DNA of 64,000 nt from CAZSWS01 sp964610765 (GCA_964610765.1 CAZSWS010000003.1:1-64000), one strand, 5' to 3'. Positions 1 to 9,020 are shown, counted from the stretch's first letter. A program made the numbers and translations. Notes: generated by a model from the sequence alone, not told the origin.

Positions 1-209
1 GTTGTGTCTTCATTATACAGTGCTACATTATAGTATTCTAAATCTTCTTCAGTGATGGGTGTTTGTTCCCTCTTGAGTTGGTCTGAATATTTAAAATACT
101 CCATCTGTTTCTCCACAGGAATACGTTGTTCCAAGATATGCAGATTGCCCTCCAGCTCTTGGAAGGTTTGTTTATATTGATTGAATATGTTTTTTTGCTC
201 TTCTTTCAT
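1..209 (-). CDS. Hypothetical protein, 3' part beyond window edge
   Basis: Open frame on the minus strand from ATG at 207-209 running off the left edge; 69 codons are visible. The start is preceded on its strand by GGGAGAACCAA, which could serve as ribosome binding site. The visible N-terminus (MKEEQKNIFNQYKQTFQ...) is hydrophilic and rich in Glu, Gln and Lys, without a signal peptide or membrane segment, so it is probably cytosolic and helical. I do not recognise the family. The rest of the gene lies outside the window. Confidence 0.6.
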   Translation of the reverse strand, partial: MKEEQKNIFNQYKQTFQELEGNLHILEQRIPVEKQMEYFKYSDQLKREQTPITEEDLEYYNVALYNEDT

Positions 210-390
210 TTGGTTCTCCCATGCTCTTTATTGAGATGCAGTGTACAACTAGGGTATATCAATATCCCTTTTCTATAAAACACTTTCAAAGCCTTATTGT
301 TGTATTTTTTAGCTTATCTGTTTTGATAAAGATATTGTTAAAATCTATCTTAGATGTATCCATTTTGAATAGATAAAGGTAGAAAGCGAG
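210..390. other. Intergenic region, nothing specific
   Basis: A/T-rich spacer between the start of the left-edge gene and the stop of the YhhN gene, both on the minus strand. I see no exact TAnnTTTG box and no strong hairpin. Confidence 0.4.
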
Positions 391-1044
391 TTAAACTACG
401 CGCTGTTTCTCGGGATATTTTTGGATAATAGCCAAGGCTATGAAAATATGGGAGAGGTAGTAGCCGGGCATCATCAGGAAGTATAGGCGGCTTTCATTGA
501 GGAAAACATTAAAAGCAATTAGCGTGTCTGAAAGCACAAAGGATATGACTCCCAGTATGAAGAAAAGTTTAGATAGTGCATCCATCTTTAAACCTGCTGA
601 TGCAGAAAGAGTGAGGCAAGAGAAAACTAAGTAAAGGAATGTGGCAAGAAGTAAGGTGTTGACGCCAATCGCAGGGTAGAGGAAAAAGATGAAGAAAGGG
701 AGATATATAAGTAAAAGAATTGCTAATACAACTCGGTTTATTCGTCCTTTTTTTAGACAAAATACTAAATACCCGATATGGGCTATTAAGAATAAGAAAA
801 TACCATAGACAAAGCGTTCGGGATGTCCTTTTTGATGCCCTAGCATCCAGTCTCCGGCGATGCAAAAGACAAATGAAATCATGATAATCCAGTGCCAGGG
901 TTTGTTGTCTTTTTGACTAGCTATGCCTACCGATAATAAGCTAGTGACAGGTACTCCGACATGCATCCAATAATTTCCATCAACGAGTGCGACTATGGCG
1001 CATATAATAGGTAATAGTATGATTAAGGATATATACTTTTTCAT
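391..1044 (-). CDS. YhhN/TMEM86 family integral membrane protein
   Basis: 217 residues, almost entirely hydrophobic, with about seven or eight membrane helices separated by short polar loops. The conserved family pattern is visible: an acidic residue in the helix around FCIAGDWMLG (about residues 60-70), then a GIFLFLIAHIGY helix near 80-92. YhhN proteins (PF07947) include the TMEM86 lysoplasmalogenases, which cleave the vinyl-ether bond of lysoplasmalogens; in bacteria the substrate is mostly unknown, so the enzymatic role here is inference. It stands alone, divergent from ung, with repeat element A between them. Confidence 0.8.
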   Translation of the reverse strand: MKKYISLIILLPIICAIVALVDGNYWMHVGVPVTSLLSVGIASQKDNKPWHWIIMISFVFCIAGDWMLGHQKGHPERFVYGIFLFLIAHIGYLVFCLKKGRINRVVLAILLLIYLPFFIFFLYPAIGVNTLLLATFLYLVFSCLTLSASAGLKMDALSKLFFILGVISFVLSDTLIAFNVFLNESRLYFLMMPGYYLSHIFIALAIIQKYPEKQRVV

Positions 1045-1237
1045 ATTCGGTCGTGTAGTAGGTTTGTTGGTTAAACTAATTGTATACTGCTGAAATTAAT
1101 AGATGCTAAGTTACTTGATAATCTTAAATATAGGTAGAATTTCTTGAATTACTGCCTATTTGCAGTAGTCTTATGATTGAATACATACTATGAATATCCA
1201 TAAAGGATGTATCGAATGAAAAAAATGCATAGGGACA
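1045..1237. other. Intergenic region with small hairpin
   Basis: Spacer between the divergent YhhN gene and repeat element A. It contains a short inverted repeat ACTGC-ctattt-GCAGT around 1150-1165. No gene is supported here. Confidence 0.35.
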
Positions 1238-1340
1238 ACTAATCTTTTGACGGTCGTTAAAAGCTCTTTTGACGAATGTAAGAAGCTCTTTCAACACTCG
1301 TCAAAAGCTCTTTCAACCCGGGTTGAAAGATTAGATGAGT
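1238..1340. repeat. Intergenic palindromic-unit repeat, copy A
   Basis: Starts with ACTAATC and ends with GATTAG(A)TGAGT. Between them are four consecutive units with 22-bp period, each an 18-bp near-palindrome plus a 4-bp spacer (GCTC): units begin at about 1245, 1267, 1289 and 1311. The last unit contains the perfect palindrome TTTCAACCCGGGTTGAAA. Elements with the same length, ends and period but different core sequence occur at 22644 and 49331. A short open frame crosses it but has no coding character. Confidence 0.85.
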
Positions 1341-1528
1341 ATGTAAAAACAAATAAACAGCTCAGTTCTTTTTTTAAAAAGATAGGTGGGAGTGTGTATA
1401 AGTGCTTGATTAGATGTGTTTCTCTAAAAACAGGTTTACACTTTTGTTGTATTAATCCTGTTGGTGTTGTCTTTTTTCTATTGTTGTCCTGTTTGGATTT
1501 ACATCCTTGATTAAGGTCGCTGATCTGG
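1341..1528. other. Intergenic region upstream of ung
   Basis: Low-complexity A/T-rich sequence between repeat element A and the ung promoter; no coding or structural feature recognised. Confidence 0.35.
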
Positions 1529-1561
1529 TTGGATACCTGCTGAAAAGATTTTGTATCTTTG
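1529..1561 (+). promoter_or_regulatory. ung promoter (TTG ... TATCTTTG)
   Basis: The box TATCTTTG at 1554-1561 matches the Bacteroidetes -7 consensus TAnnTTTG, with TTG(G) at 1529 about 22 bp upstream as -33 element. Predicted transcription start near 1567, downstream of the TTG at 1559, which therefore cannot be the translation start. Confidence 0.75.
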
Positions 1562-1588
1562 GAAAGCTATAAACTAAAAAAGGAGAAA

Positions 1589-2251
1589 ATGGATGTGAAG
1601 ATGGAGTCCAGTTGGAAAGAACGGCTTGTTGATGAGTTTGAAAAACCTTATTTCAAACAGCTAACTGATTTTGTGAGAAAAGAATACCAAACGAATCGTG
1701 TGTATCCTCCCGGCTCTATGATTTTTAATGCTTTTGAGCATTGTCCTTTTGATAAAGTAAAAGTGGTTATTCTGGGGCAAGACCCTTACCACGAACCCGG
1801 TCAAGCACATGGATTGAGCTTCTCGGTGAAGGAAGGCGTTCGTTTTCCTCCCTCGTTGGTTAATATCTTTAAAGAAATAGCAGAAGATACAGGGAGTGCT
1901 CTGCCTGCAAGCGGAGACTTGACTCGTTGGGCTGATCAGGGTGTGCTGCTGTTGAATGCTACACTTACAGTACGAGCGCATCAAGCCGGTTCACATCAGC
2001 GTCAGGGATGGGAAGAGTTTACGGATGCGGCTATTCGTTGTTTAGCGCATGAGCGTGAGGGAATTGTTTATATGCTTTGGGGTTCATATGCCCAGAAAAA
2101 AGGTGCATTTATTGATGCTACGAAAAACTTAGTACTCAAAACCGTGCACCCTTCCCCTTTGTCTGCCTATCGGGGCTTTTTTGGTTGCCGACATTTTAGC
2201 CAGGCAAATGCCTATTTGCAGCAGATGGGGTTAGCTCCTATTGATTGGTGA
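1589..2251 (+). CDS. ung: Uracil-DNA glycosylase (family 1)
   Basis: Removes uracil from DNA by hydrolysing the N-glycosidic bond, starting base-excision repair. 220 residues from ATG 1589, the usual family-1 length. The water-activating loop GQDPYHEPGQAHGLSFSV (catalytic Asp in QDPYH) and the leucine-loop motif HPSPLSAYRGFFGC are both intact, with LLLNATLTV between. The start is chosen because AGGAG lies just upstream at 1581-1585, and because a frame extended to TTG 1559 would begin inside the promoter box. The N-terminus MDVKMESSWKERL then matches the usual beginning of the enzyme. Single gene, convergent with the LptD gene. Confidence 0.97.
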   Translation: MDVKMESSWKERLVDEFEKPYFKQLTDFVRKEYQTNRVYPPGSMIFNAFEHCPFDKVKVVILGQDPYHEPGQAHGLSFSVKEGVRFPPSLVNIFKEIAEDTGSALPASGDLTRWADQGVLLLNATLTVRAHQAGSHQRQGWEEFTDAAIRCLAHEREGIVYMLWGSYAQKKGAFIDATKNLVLKTVHPSPLSAYRGFFGCRHFSQANAYLQQMGLAPIDW

Positions 2252-2267
2252 AAAAAGAAAAGATGTA

Positions 2268-5072
2268 TTAGTACCAGTTCATGTAGCGGTTGTCAAGCGC
2301 ACTGCTGCTTTGTTGGTATTTGAGGTCTTTTAGCATGGCAGAATTGACAGCTACACTAAACATATAGGATTTATAAGGACCAATTGGTATAACGCTGGCT
2401 GTCATAGAGAAGCAGTGTAGATTCCTTGATATGTTCATATTCATATGTGCTATTTTCTTTTCCCTAAAGTCATACGTCGCGCTGAAGTTTACCTGCCAGT
2501 TTTTCGTAGGCTGTATATTACCACTGAAACTCAATCCATGCGTGAACATGTATTTGTATTCATTGGTTTTAGGGTTAAATTTAGCCATATCATAGTTCAT
2601 GTTTAAACTATAATTGAAGGTAAAACTCCAGGGGATAGAATGTGCTGCATAGCCATCTTCATCAATTTCAGCCCGATCGTTTTGCTTGTCCTGCCTCATG
2701 GGCTTTCCCTGTAAGTTATCTTCCAGCTGATCCATATTTTCATCGTCCAGATTCATATCGGTCGTTTCTTCTTTTTTAGCAGAACCACTGTCTTCTCCTT
2801 TTTTAAATAACTTTTTGAAGGTGTCGTTATTGAACGTGTAGGAAAAACTAGTACCTGTCGACCGTAGTCGAGCCATCCCTTTACCTGATGCTATGCGTAG
2901 TTTGTCAACTCTTCTGCCCACCGGTTTCTCTGCAGTTCCTATGTTCTTATAGGTATAGGGGTCCATTTGCATATTCAGGTTAAGTGTGTAGGTACCTAGT
3001 TTTAATCGCAGGTTAGTAGCAATGTTCTCTCCCCATTTGAATGAATCGGCCGCAAAGTTATATCCCCAGTTGAAGGATAAGTCGTCAATCAGGCTGACTT
3101 TCTTTTGTTGCCCGGTCGAGTCGACAGCAGCCATCTTCATCTCTACGTTGTTTTTTAACCCAAAAGAAAGGTTCCCTTGTCTTCCTCCACCCGGTGCAGA
3201 ATAAATCCCCCCTTCATACGGAGAGTATTCATGATAGATAAGTGAGTCGGGATTGTTAGGAGCTTGATAGACTAAGGTTGTATAATAGCCATATTTAGGG
3301 TCGCGAAAATCAGGAGCTATGCTTAAGGATATGTTGGGTTCCATGCGGTGGCGAATCATTTCGACCTTTTTTCCTAGAAAGGGTAGGGGCTTGAAAAATC
3401 CGTAGATAGTGGTAGAAGCTGAGACTGAAGCGTTGTAGTCGTATAGCCTGTAAAATCCGTACGTCGTATCTACCGGTGCGACTCTGTTTTGTGTTTGGTC
3501 AAAGCCTTTTTCTATTTTTCGGGTAACCCATCGTTCGGTATAGTTGACAGATGGAGTCAGGTTGATATAATTAAATAAGTTGAATGTGGAGCTTATGGCT
3601 GCACGATGCTGCATTCCGTTCTTCCAGTCTTTAATCAGGTTTGATTTAAGTATGAGGTTCTCTTTGGTATCAATGCTGTTTCTTAGTTCGGCGTTGTAAC
3701 TGAGTGATATTTTCTCATACCAACGGGTGCTTCCAATCGCTTGCTTACGTTTGAAAGGATATATTCGGTTCATCGTAATAGTCATGTTGGGCAGCGTTAC
3801 AGACAAAGTCGAGTCTTGTGAACGTTGGTTGATGTTCATTGTGGCTGAAATGCTGAAAGGACTATTTGGGAAACGTCTGGAAAGACTGATTGAAGACGAT
3901 TTGTTGTTAGAAGTCCCTCCATATCCGTATTGCTCATGCGGATTGTTTCGTCCGTAGTTACTGGTTGAAAACTGTACACTTGCTGAAAATGTCTGATAGG
4001 GATTGGCTTTAGGATCTTGCGAGTGATTCCAGTTGAACCTAAAGTCTGTTGACTTCCTGTAGTCTCCCTCAATAGCTTTGTCTCCTTCTGTCGTGACGGT
4101 ATATCGGGCATCTAATGAGCCTCTAAACTTGTAACGTTTCATATAGTTAGACTGTGCACCTAGTCCCCAAGAGCCTTTGGTGTATATCTCGCCGGTTAAG
4201 GCTAGGTCTACATAGTCGCTAAGCGCAAAGTAATAGCCACCATCCCTGAGTCCGAATCCTCTGTTTCGCTCGTCTGCATACGTGGGCATGATGATGCCGG
4301 ATGAGTAGCTTGATGTGAAAGGGAAGAATGCAAAAGGAAGTCCAAGTATGGGAATGGGTACATCTTCGAACACTAAGTAGGCAGGTCCGGTCACAATGTC
4401 TTTTTGCGGACGAACTTTTGCCTTTGTCATGTATATGTAATAGTGTGGATGGTCGTGATTGTCGCAGGTAGTATAACGTCCACCCGCCATGTTTAAAATG
4501 TCGTTATCCATTTTCTTAGTAGTCACAGCCGTTACATATCCTTCTCCTTGTTGGGTTAAGGTTTCTTTACTAAAACCTTTTTTAGACTTGAAGTTATAGC
4601 GCATGACTTTAGATTCAATATTCTGCTCACCCTCAACGAAGATGGGGTAGCCAAATTCTTGTCCGAGAGTGTCTTTAGAGAAAGTAGCATATACACTGCT
4701 GCTGTCCATGTTGATTCGGACCATATCGGCCTGAAGCTGCATACGCTGGTATTTGACATCTGCTTCTCCATACAGGTATACCATGTTGCCCGCAGTCATC
4801 ACAATCGAGTCGGTTGCTTTGTAGGCTACCGGAGCGTCTAGCATGGCTTTGCCTTTAGTGGTGTCGCTGTTCAGTGTGAGTGTATCAGTTGTAAGGGAAT
4901 CCTTTCGGCTAATGCTATCTATAGGTGGGGGTATAACCGTATCGTTCGACAAGGTTATCCTCGGGCTTTTCAGGCTATTGGTCTCAGCCAATGGCTTGTT
5001 CCCGGCAAAAATAACGTATGTGCCGATGATGAAAGTTATAAATACAACTAAGAATCTTTGCGTAAACTGCAT
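2268..5072 (-). CDS. lptD: LptD/OstA-like outer-membrane LPS assembly protein
   Basis: About 934 residues. The N-terminal hydrophobic stretch (QRFLVVFITFIIGTYVIFA) is an export signal. It is followed by an OstA-type periplasmic region with the beta-taco pattern (NMVYLYGEADVKYQRMQLQAD, about 95-120) and a long C-terminal beta-barrel of alternating hydrophobic and polar residues ending in an aromatic (NRYMNWY). LptD forms the outer-membrane pore that inserts lipopolysaccharide. Bacteroidetes versions are long and divergent, as here. The start ATG 5070-5072 is preferred over one 24 nt further upstream, because a TATTTTTG box at 5094-5101 would otherwise overlap the coding region. Acidic insert around residues 790-820. 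Function inferred from domain layout. Confidence 0.82.
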   Translation of the reverse strand: MQFTQRFLVVFITFIIGTYVIFAGNKPLAETNSLKSPRITLSNDTVIPPPIDSISRKDSLTTDTLTLNSDTTKGKAMLDAPVAYKATDSIVMTAGNMVYLYGEADVKYQRMQLQADMVRINMDSSSVYATFSKDTLGQEFGYPIFVEGEQNIESKVMRYNFKSKKGFSKETLTQQGEGYVTAVTTKKMDNDILNMAGGRYTTCDNHDHPHYYIYMTKAKVRPQKDIVTGPAYLVFEDVPIPILGLPFAFFPFTSSYSSGIIMPTYADERNRGFGLRDGGYYFALSDYVDLALTGEIYTKGSWGLGAQSNYMKRYKFRGSLDARYTVTTEGDKAIEGDYRKSTDFRFNWNHSQDPKANPYQTFSASVQFSTSNYGRNNPHEQYGYGGTSNNKSSSISLSRRFPNSPFSISATMNINQRSQDSTLSVTLPNMTITMNRIYPFKRKQAIGSTRWYEKISLSYNAELRNSIDTKENLILKSNLIKDWKNGMQHRAAISSTFNLFNYINLTPSVNYTERWVTRKIEKGFDQTQNRVAPVDTTYGFYRLYDYNASVSASTTIYGFFKPLPFLGKKVEMIRHRMEPNISLSIAPDFRDPKYGYYTTLVYQAPNNPDSLIYHEYSPYEGGIYSAPGGGRQGNLSFGLKNNVEMKMAAVDSTGQQKKVSLIDDLSFNWGYNFAADSFKWGENIATNLRLKLGTYTLNLNMQMDPYTYKNIGTAEKPVGRRVDKLRIASGKGMARLRSTGTSFSYTFNNDTFKKLFKKGEDSGSAKKEETTDMNLDDENMDQLEDNLQGKPMRQDKQNDRAEIDEDGYAAHSIPWSFTFNYSLNMNYDMAKFNPKTNEYKYMFTHGLSFSGNIQPTKNWQVNFSATYDFREKKIAHMNMNISRNLHCFSMTASVIPIGPYKSYMFSVAVNSAMLKDLKYQQSSSALDNRYMNWY

Positions 5073-5093
5073 TCTTACACTTATAGTTTGCGA

Positions 5094-5101
5094 CAAAAAT
5101 A
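5094..5101 (-). promoter_or_regulatory. Promoter -7 box of lptD-like gene
   Basis: Minus-strand TATTTTTG matches TAnnTTTG; predicted transcript start around 5087, about 15 nt before the ATG at 5072. Confidence 0.6.
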
Positions 5102-5126
5102 TAATAAATTGCTGACTACGCCGATT

Positions 5127-5669
5127 TTAATCTCCTAAAAAGAGTTTACACCAGTGGTCGAACTGTGAAACACTGTCTTCTCCATACTTTTTTAACTTTT
5201 GTCTAATCTTTTCCGGCTTTTTCTCTTTTTCTACTTTTATTTTACTGAAAAATTTATCTGCGAAACAGATTAACTGTTCTTCTATAGATACCGGACGCAT
5301 ATCTCTGTGAGGTATAGGGAGGTTTCTTTGTATGATGGTCTCAAGGGAAAGACCGGTTCCGGTATGTCTTTCGCAAACGTATGCATGTTGAGGGTAGCCC
5401 TCTTTACGCAGAATGTCAGCACCTAAGTAACCGTGGCAAATGTAAGGAGATGAGCCGTAGCATTCTATCTCTTTGGCATCGCATAGAAATATGCCTAAAT
5501 CATGTAGCATGGCTGCTTCTTCGGCAAATGTTTTGTCAATAGCTAACTCCGGTCGGTTTGCGGCAATTTCCAAGGCCTTGTTGGCTACTCTCCGAGAATG
5601 TTCGACCAAAATATGATAAGCGTCTGATCCGGGGATATAGTATTTTGTAATAATTTTCAGGGGGTCCAT
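5127..5669 (-). CDS. HD-domain metal-dependent phosphohydrolase-like protein
   Basis: 180 residues. The HD signature is complete: H in YHILVEHSRRVANKA, HD in AAMLHDLGIFL, later H in CHGYLGADIL and CERHTGTG, and a final D in LICFADKFF. HD proteins of this size are soluble hydrolases acting on nucleotides or phosphate esters; the substrate cannot be read from the sequence. The start at 5667-5669 (MDPLKIITKYY) is chosen because an upstream ATG at 5694-5696 falls inside the TAATTTTG promoter box. Its stop lies 55 bp from the lptD-like start on the same strand, and that gene has its own promoter. Confidence 0.85.
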   Translation of the reverse strand: MDPLKIITKYYIPGSDAYHILVEHSRRVANKALEIAANRPELAIDKTFAEEAAMLHDLGIFLCDAKEIECYGSSPYICHGYLGADILRKEGYPQHAYVCERHTGTGLSLETIIQRNLPIPHRDMRPVSIEEQLICFADKFFSKIKVEKEKKPEKIRQKLKKYGEDSVSQFDHWCKLFLGD

Positions 5670-5693
5670 AGTTGTATGTTCAAGAATGTGGTG

Positions 5694-5701
5694 CAAAATT
5701 A
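5694..5701 (-). promoter_or_regulatory. Promoter -7 box of HD-domain gene
   Basis: Minus-strand TAATTTTG fits TAnnTTTG and overlaps the first possible ATG of the frame, which moves the start to 5669. Confidence 0.6.
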
Positions 5702-5770
5702 GCTAAGAAGTCCGAATTTGCATATATTTATATCCCTAAATAATGAGTACTTAGTTACACTAGTTTGTAT

Positions 5771-6991
5771 ATGATGAAGCGATTATCTATTTATTTGATT
5801 GTGTTTTTTATAAGTGGAGGGATTTTTTGTGTATCCTCTTTCGGTCAAGATATGCATCAGACTAAGGTTGTAAATGGTGCAGAACAGCTGGATTTGCTTT
5901 TGCCCATGCTTGAAGGTAAACGGGTGGCTTTAGTGGTTAATCAAACTTCCGGTTTAGGACCCAAGCATGTTCATTTGCTGGATACGCTGTTGAGGCATCA
6001 AGTTAAGGTGGTAAAAGTATTTGCACCTGAGCATGGTTTTCGGGGAACCGGTGATCCGGGAGAAGAAATCAAAGACAGTAAAGATAAGAAAACAGGTATC
6101 CCAATTATTTCTATTTATGGGAAAAATAAAAAACCTACGTCCAAGCAAATGGAGGGGGTTGATGTAGTGATATTTGATATTCAAGATGTTGGAACAAGGT
6201 TTTATACGTATATCAGTACGTTGCATTATGTGATGGAGGCTTGTGCCGAAAATGGGAAAGATCTTATCGTAACGGACCGACCCAATCCGAACGATTATGT
6301 GGATGGACCGATGCGTGAAGAGGGATTTCGTTCGTTTGTGGGGCTAGATCCACTGCCTGTTTTACATGGTCTTACAGTGGGTGAGTTGGCTCAAATGATT
6401 AATGGGGAAAAATGGTTGGCACAGGCGGAAGATTCTTGTAAGTTGACGGTGATTCCTGCAAAAAACTGGCAGCATGGAGATCCCTATTGGTTGCCTGTCA
6501 GACCTTCACCCAATCTTCCTACTGATCAGTCTATACGGTTGTATCCTTCTCTGTGCTTTTTTGAAGGGACTTGCGTAAGTGTAGGTCGAGGAACATTTTT
6601 TCCCTTTGAGTTGTTGGGTATTCCGGATAAAAATGGTGGCAGTTTTGAATTTACACCGGAGGCGATTAAGGGGATGGATATGAATCCGATGCATAAGGGG
6701 CTTGTATGCTATGGAGAGGATTTGCGTGAACTTCCTTTTGCAGGAGGATTGAGCTTGCAATTTGTGTTGGACTTTTATGAGCGATGTGGAAAGAATGAGT
6801 CGAAGTTTTTTAAAAGAGCTCGTTGGTTTGATTTATTGGCAGGAACGGACAAGCTGCGCAAACAAATTGTGGAAGGACTTTCTGAAGAAAAGATACGTGA
6901 AGGATGGAAGGCCGATTTAGATATATATATCGCTATGAGAGATAAATACTTATTGTATCCGGATAGTCGCTATGTATCTGATGATAAGTAA
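5771..6991 (+). CDS. namZ: DUF1343 exo-beta-N-acetylmuramidase (NamZ-like)
   Basis: About 406 residues with a cleavable signal peptide (MMKRLSIYLIVFFISGGIFCVSSFGQ). Typical DUF1343 motifs follow in order: ALVVNQTSGLG, FAPEHGFRGTGDPGEE, VVIFDIQDVGTRFYTYISTL, VTDRPNP, LPVLHGLTVGELA and a C-terminal RPSPNLPT. Characterised members (NamZ) release N-acetylmuramic acid from the non-reducing end of peptidoglycan fragments, so a role in periplasmic or extracellular wall recycling is likely. ATG 5771 or 5774 is a better start than TTG 5765, because the signal peptide begins there. No clear Shine-Dalgarno. The stop is followed by the 5' end of the gap-interrupted OmpA gene. Confidence 0.88.
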   Translation: MMKRLSIYLIVFFISGGIFCVSSFGQDMHQTKVVNGAEQLDLLLPMLEGKRVALVVNQTSGLGPKHVHLLDTLLRHQVKVVKVFAPEHGFRGTGDPGEEIKDSKDKKTGIPIISIYGKNKKPTSKQMEGVDVVIFDIQDVGTRFYTYISTLHYVMEACAENGKDLIVTDRPNPNDYVDGPMREEGFRSFVGLDPLPVLHGLTVGELAQMINGEKWLAQAEDSCKLTVIPAKNWQHGDPYWLPVRPSPNLPTDQSIRLYPSLCFFEGTCVSVGRGTFFPFELLGIPDKNGGSFEFTPEAIKGMDMNPMHKGLVCYGEDLRELPFAGGLSLQFVLDFYERCGKNESKFFKRARWFDLLAGTDKLRKQIVEGLSEEKIREGWKADLDIYIAMRDKYLLYPDSRYVSDDK

Positions 6992-7084
6992 ATGTTTTAA
7001 CCCGCATTTTTACAATAACTGTTTCTGATTTACGTTATAAGAAACAAGCCTTCTTGTCAAAAGAAAGGTGTTTTTTCGTTGAAT

Positions 7085-7132
7085 ATGAGACAGACTTTAT
7101 TTTTTACTACACAATGGTTTGCAAGTTTTTTC
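7085..7132 (+). CDS. Probable 5' end of the OmpA-family gene (cut by gap)
   Basis: ATG at 7085 opens a frame reading MRQTLFFTTQWFASFF up to the first N. It looks like the start of a signal peptide (one Arg, then hydrophobic and aromatic residues) and is the only good start in the 140 bases between NamZ and the gap. I infer it belongs to the protein that resumes at 7233. The reading frame across the gap cannot be checked because 100 N is a conventional placeholder length. Confidence 0.4.
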
Positions 7133-7232
7133 NNNNNNNNNNNNNNNNNNNNNNNNNNNNNNNNNNNNNNNNNNNNNNNNNNNNNNNNNNNNNNNNNNNN
7201 NNNNNNNNNNNNNNNNNNNNNNNNNNNNNNNN
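7133..7232. other. Scaffold gap of 100 N
   Basis: Exactly 100 undetermined bases, the usual placeholder for a gap of unknown size. It removes the N-terminal region of the following OmpA-family gene. Confidence 0.95.
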
Positions 7233-8780
7233 TTCATAGATAAATCCACTCCTTATATTGTTAAACGAGCAGACTTATTCAATTCTTTATATGGGGAGTT
7301 TAGTCCTATGTATTTTGGGAAAAAGGATGAGGAGCTTTACTTCTCTTCTTCGAGAGGAGCTGTGTTAAAAGATTCTGTAAGTGGAATAACAGGACGTAAG
7401 GATAATAATTTTTTTGTTGCTAAAAAGAATAGCCAAGGTGATTGGCAAAAACCGGAAGAGTTGAAAGGTGCATTAAACACGCTATTTGATGAAGGGACAC
7501 CTTCCTTTACGGCAGATGGGCTTACGATGTATTATACGTATTGTGCGCGTAATTCTCAAAAGCCGATGACAGCTGAAATATATATGGCTTCTAGGAGTGA
7601 AGGGCAATGGGGGAAAGGGAAGAAGGTAAGTATACAAATGGATTCTTCCATGCTGTTGGCTCATCCGGCTATATCACCGGATGGAGAGTTTCTGTATTTT
7701 GTGTCAGAAGAGTCAACGGGACATGGTGGTAAAGATATTTACCGGGCAAAAAGAATAAACGAGGCTGACTTTGGGAAGATAGAGAATGTGGGGTCAGAAA
7801 TTAACACACCGGGTGATGAGATGTTCCCGTATGTACGTGATTCGGTTACGCTATATTTTTCATCAAATGGACATCCGGGCATGGGAGGTCTTGATCTTTT
7901 TAAAGGTACAAAAAATATAGGGGGTGGATGGATAATTGAAAATATGGGCGCGCCGATTAATTCTATGGGTGACGATTTTGGTATCACTTTTGGGCGCGAA
8001 CGGGATGGTGGCTATTTCTCATCTAATAGAGGAGATGCAAAAGGCTATGATCATTTATATTCTTTTGAGCGTTCGGTATATGAGATTTTTATTGAGGGGA
8101 TTGTTTCAGATAATGATGACTATTCTTTACCTGATGCAACAGTTCGTATTGTGGGTTCGGATGGTTTCAATGCTAAAGCATTTACAAGACAGGATGGCGC
8201 TTATCGGTTTGAAGTGAAGAATGGGATAAGCTATGTGATGATGGCTGGCTCTGAAGGATTTCTGAATCAAAGCTTTGAATTTAAAACGGATATTGAGGAG
8301 AAGAGTGAAACATATTACCTGGACTTTTTCCTTTATCCCACGGATAAGCCAATCGTGCTGGAGCATGTTTATTATGATTTTGATAAGGCGGTTTTGCGTG
8401 CTGAATCTAAACAGGCTTTGGATGAACTGGTGAAAATATTGTTAGACAATCCGCAAGCTTCGATTGAATTAAGTGCGCATACGGATCGTAAAGGTTCAGA
8501 AAAGTATAATGCTAATTTGTCGCAACAAAGAGCACAAGCTGTTGTGAATTATCTGATAAAGTCCGGAATAGCTTCTGAACGGCTAAAAGCAAAAGGTTAT
8601 GGAAAAGAAAAGCCTAAAAGAGTAACGGCTAAAATAGCGAAGCTGTATGACTATTTAGAAGAGGGGGATGTGTTGGATGAAGCTTATATTGAAAGTCTTT
8701 CTCCTGAAGAGCAGGAAGTGGCAGATCAGTTGAATCGGCGTACAGAGTTTCAAGTGATAGACCTTAATTTTAGTTTATAA
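7233..8780 (+). CDS. OmpA-family protein with WD40-like propeller (5'-truncated by gap)
   Basis: 515 residues remain. Residues 1-245 hold PD40/WD40-like propeller blades (repeats such as FSPMYFGKKDEELYFSSSR, PAISPDGEFLYFVSEES, PYVRDSVTLYFSSNGHPG). Next is a carboxypeptidase-regulatory-like beta-sandwich (DATVRIVGSDGFNAKAFTR) and a C-terminal OmpA peptidoglycan-binding domain (YYDFDKAVLRAES, LSAHTDRKGSEKYNANLSQQRA). The order propeller-CRD-OmpA is that of PorE-type periplasmic anchors of type IX secretion, which also carry N-terminal TPRs; those would be in the missing part. Many Bacteroides without T9SS also have such proteins, so the role is open. Likely lies in the periplasm bound to the outer membrane or wall. 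Confidence 0.85.
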   Translation, partial: FIDKSTPYIVKRADLFNSLYGEFSPMYFGKKDEELYFSSSRGAVLKDSVSGITGRKDNNFFVAKKNSQGDWQKPEELKGALNTLFDEGTPSFTADGLTMYYTYCARNSQKPMTAEIYMASRSEGQWGKGKKVSIQMDSSMLLAHPAISPDGEFLYFVSEESTGHGGKDIYRAKRINEADFGKIENVGSEINTPGDEMFPYVRDSVTLYFSSNGHPGMGGLDLFKGTKNIGGGWIIENMGAPINSMGDDFGITFGRERDGGYFSSNRGDAKGYDHLYSFERSVYEIFIEGIVSDNDDYSLPDATVRIVGSDGFNAKAFTRQDGAYRFEVKNGISYVMMAGSEGFLNQSFEFKTDIEEKSETYYLDFFLYPTDKPIVLEHVYYDFDKAVLRAESKQALDELVKILLDNPQASIELSAHTDRKGSEKYNANLSQQRAQAVVNYLIKSGIASERLKAKGYGKEKPKRVTAKIAKLYDYLEEGDVLDEAYIESLSPEEQEVADQLNRRTEFQVIDLNFSL

Positions 8781-8854
8781 AAACGTGTTGTTTGAATTGA
8801 GTAATTGTTTGTATGTGGTAGTATGTCGTTGATTATGTGTGCTATGTAAAAAAT

Positions 8855-8885
8855 CAAAGGCCTTTCTATCACAGAAAAGCCTTTG
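8855..8885. terminator. Bidirectional terminator hairpin
   Basis: Inverted repeat CAAAGGC-cTTTCT...AGAAAaGCCTTTG between convergent genes, ending 135 bp before the HIT stop codon. Confidence 0.65.
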
Positions 8886-8942
8886 AAGGTTAACAAATTT
8901 TATGAGTAAAAACCACTAATGAATACTTTCTTTTTGATGTAA

Positions 8943-8981
8943 ATAGGATTGGATTTCATTTGTTTGTGAATCTAATCCTAT
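8943..8981. repeat. Strong 13-bp inverted repeat
   Basis: Arms ATAGGATTGGATT and AATCTAATCCTAT pair over 13 bp with one G-T, loop of 13 nt, in the gap between the OmpA and HIT genes. No T-run follows on either strand, so a second terminator is doubtful; an mRNA 3'-end stabiliser or protein site is possible. Confidence 0.5.
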
Positions 8982-9020
8982 GCAAATATAGTTATTATAT
9001 TCAAACGAACTGACAAATGG

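Noticed and set aside
1247..1510. 87-codon plus-strand frame through repeat element A
   Set aside because: The first third is just the 22-bp palindromic units; no domain, and a GTG-type start without promoter.
7054..7239. Frames running through the N gap
   Set aside because: Unknown bases cannot be read; only the clean codons either side are called.
8943..8981. 13-bp hairpin as terminator of the HIT gene
   Set aside because: No T-run follows on the minus strand; the hairpin at 8855 is the better terminator, so this is listed only as an inverted repeat.
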